From Comamonadaceae bacterium (GTDB lineage: Bacteria; Pseudomonadota; Gammaproteobacteria; Burkholderiales; Burkholderiaceae_C): 5,340 nucleotides of DNA. The notes under the pieces were generated by a model, which saw only the letters and a list, made by a program, of their open reading frames with translations, was not told where the DNA came from and did no database searches. The DNA is taken from positions 1-5,340 of the forward strand of contig JAHEBY010000206.1 of the NCBI GenBank assembly GCA_024642025.1, given 5' to 3'. The first letter of the stretch is position 1, and every line of letters starts with the position of its first letter. This document shows, in pieces, positions 4,340 to 5,340 of the stretch. Position numbers and translations under genes: made by a program.

Positions 4340-5340
4340 ATGCAAATGCAAGCCCTGTATGACCTGTCGCCCGCGCTGCGCATGATGCTTGTGGGCCTGG
4401 TGCTGGCGATTGGGCCGGTGTGGTGGGTGTGGTTGCGCCATTCTGGCAAAGGCCCGGCGGGGCGGCTTGGCGCCCTGACAGTGTTGACGCTGTTCCTGAC
4501 GTTTGACCTTGTGCTCTTTGGCGCCTTTACGCGCCTGACCGATTCGGGGCTGGGCTGCCCGGATTGGCCAGGTTGCTACGGTCACGCCAGCCCGGCCGGT
4601 GCCGCGCAACATATTGATGCGGCGCAGACGGCCATGCCGACCGGCCCCGTCACGCACGGCAAAGCCTGGGTGGAGATGGTCCACCGGTACTTGGCCACCG
4701 GCGTGGGCGTGTTGATCGTCGTTTTGACTGCTGCCAGCTGGCTGGCGTGGCGGCAAGCCGTCTCGCGTAGCGCGCCAAGTGTGTCACGCGTGCCCGGCCA
4801 CCAAGCCTTGCCGGCCATCAACCCCTGGTGGCCCACCGCGACGCTGGTTTGGGTATGCATTCAGGGTGCGTTTGGCGCGCTCACGGTCACGATGAAGCTG
4901 TTTCCAGCCATTGTCACGCTGCATTTGCTCGGTGGCTTTGCGCTGCTGGCACTGTTGACGGTGCAGGCCGTGCGCTATCAGCAGCTGGGCGACGCGCACA
5001 ATATGTCTCCGCGAGACCCCGCGCCAATGTCCCAGGGTTTGCGCGCCCTGATGTGGGCCACGTTTGCGTTGCTGGTACTGCAGTCGGCCCTGGGCGCCTG
5101 GGTTAGCACCAATTACGCCGTGCTGGCCTGCAGTGAGTTTCCGCTGTGTCAGGGGAGCTGGTGGCCCGACATGAATTTCAGGCAGGGTTTTGAGATTTGG
5201 CGCGAGCTTGGGCACACGGCAGGTGGCGAGGTGATCGGGTTTTCGGCGTTGACGGCCATCCACGTGGTTCACCGAACGATGGCGGTCCTGGTTTTGGGTC
5301 TGTTGCTGTTGCTGGCGTGGCACCTGCTGGCAAAGGAGGC
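4340..5340 (+). CDS. ctaA: Haem A synthase CtaA/Cox15, N-terminal part
   Basis: Membrane enzyme that oxidises the C8 methyl group of haem O to a formyl group, making haem A for the aa3 oxidase. The frame is open from 4340 through the right edge (333 complete codons plus two bases), so the C-terminus is missing. An extra N-terminal helix (about 13-32) precedes the core. Core motifs are TRLTDSGLGCPDWPGCYG with the first cysteine pair (C73, C79), KAWVEMVHRYLAT with E112 and H115, TLHLLGG with H195, a second cysteine pair (C264, C270), and AIHVVHR with H308 and H311. The four haem-ligand-type histidines, arranged as two halves, and the glutamate needed for catalysis in the family are present. ATG 4340 lies 8 bp after the preceding stop; ATG 4346 is an alternative start. 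No strong ribosome site is visible, so coupling is likely. A ctaB gene is expected beyond the window. Confidence 0.96.
   Translation, partial: MQMQALYDLSPALRMMLVGLVLAIGPVWWVWLRHSGKGPAGRLGALTVLTLFLTFDLVLFGAFTRLTDSGLGCPDWPGCYGHASPAGAAQHIDAAQTAMPTGPVTHGKAWVEMVHRYLATGVGVLIVVLTAASWLAWRQAVSRSAPSVSRVPGHQALPAINPWWPTATLVWVCIQGAFGALTVTMKLFPAIVTLHLLGGFALLALLTVQAVRYQQLGDAHNMSPRDPAPMSQGLRALMWATFALLVLQSALGAWVSTNYAVLACSEFPLCQGSWWPDMNFRQGFEIWRELGHTAGGEVIGFSALTAIHVVHRTMAVLVLGLLLLLAWHLLAKE

Noticed and set aside
4184..4756. Long minus-strand open frame of 190 codons
   Set aside because: It is antisense to the SCO-like gene and ctaA, with His/Gln/Arg-rich composition typical of the complement of GC-rich membrane protein genes.
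4784..5323. Minus-strand open frame of 179 codons, Gln/Arg/His rich
   Set aside because: It is the complement of clear ctaA motifs, with no recognisable domain, no ribosome site and low-complexity composition.
1..5340. Mobile elements, CRISPR arrays, tRNA or rRNA genes
   Set aside because: No terminal repeats with a transposase, no regularly spaced repeats and no RNA gene signatures were found; the window is almost fully occupied by oxidase-related genes.

Overview
The window is a segment of an aa3-type cytochrome c oxidase (complex IV) biogenesis locus. It most likely comes from a betaproteobacterium of the Burkholderiales, probably a Comamonadaceae member such as a Rhodoferax or Polaromonas relative. 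This rests on gene order and protein family recognition: ctaD, a tiny membrane protein, ctaG/COX11, a DUF2970 protein, coxC, a divergent DUF2909 protein, SURF1, a SCO-like thioredoxin-fold protein and ctaA/COX15. It also rests on the moderately high GC content and the betaproteobacterial form of CtaA, which has an extra N-terminal helix and two cysteine pairs. The genus is inference.

Layout. 1-641 is the 3' end of ctaD (subunit I), with the K-channel, the haem-ligand helix and the Arg-Arg haem propionate motif. 674-787 is a 37-residue single-helix protein. 791-1390 is ctaG (CuB insertion). 1387-1608 is a DUF2970 single-helix protein whose start overlaps the ctaG stop. 1609-1699 is an AT-rich spacer with a perfect 7-bp-arm palindrome and a partial direct copy of it. 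1700-2581 is coxC (subunit III). 2582-2653 is a structured convergent spacer with a strong hairpin at its end. 2654-2878 on the minus strand is a two-helix DUF2909 protein. 2894-3637 is SURF1 (GTG start). 3630-4331 is a membrane-anchored thioredoxin-fold, SCO-like protein with a CxxxC motif. 4340 to the window end is ctaA (haem A synthase), open through the right edge and therefore truncated.

How it works together. CtaD and CoxC are structural subunits. CtaG delivers Cu(I) to the CuB site in CtaD. CtaA makes the haem A that CtaD carries, and SURF1 assists its insertion. The SCO-like protein is a plausible periplasm-facing thiol or copper assembly factor. The three very small membrane proteins lie within or beside the operon and are probably assembly or accessory factors of unknown mechanism. 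The plus-strand genes are tightly packed, with overlaps or gaps of 3-32 bp, except at two places: the 91-bp spacer before coxC and the DUF2909 insertion. These two places divide the locus into probable transcription blocks.

No mobile element, CRISPR array, tRNA or rRNA was seen, and every stretch over 300 bases is occupied by a gene. I did not find a dramatic new system. The points worth following up are the small membrane proteins, the odd SCO-like protein, the palindromic spacer and the divergent gene that interrupts the operon.
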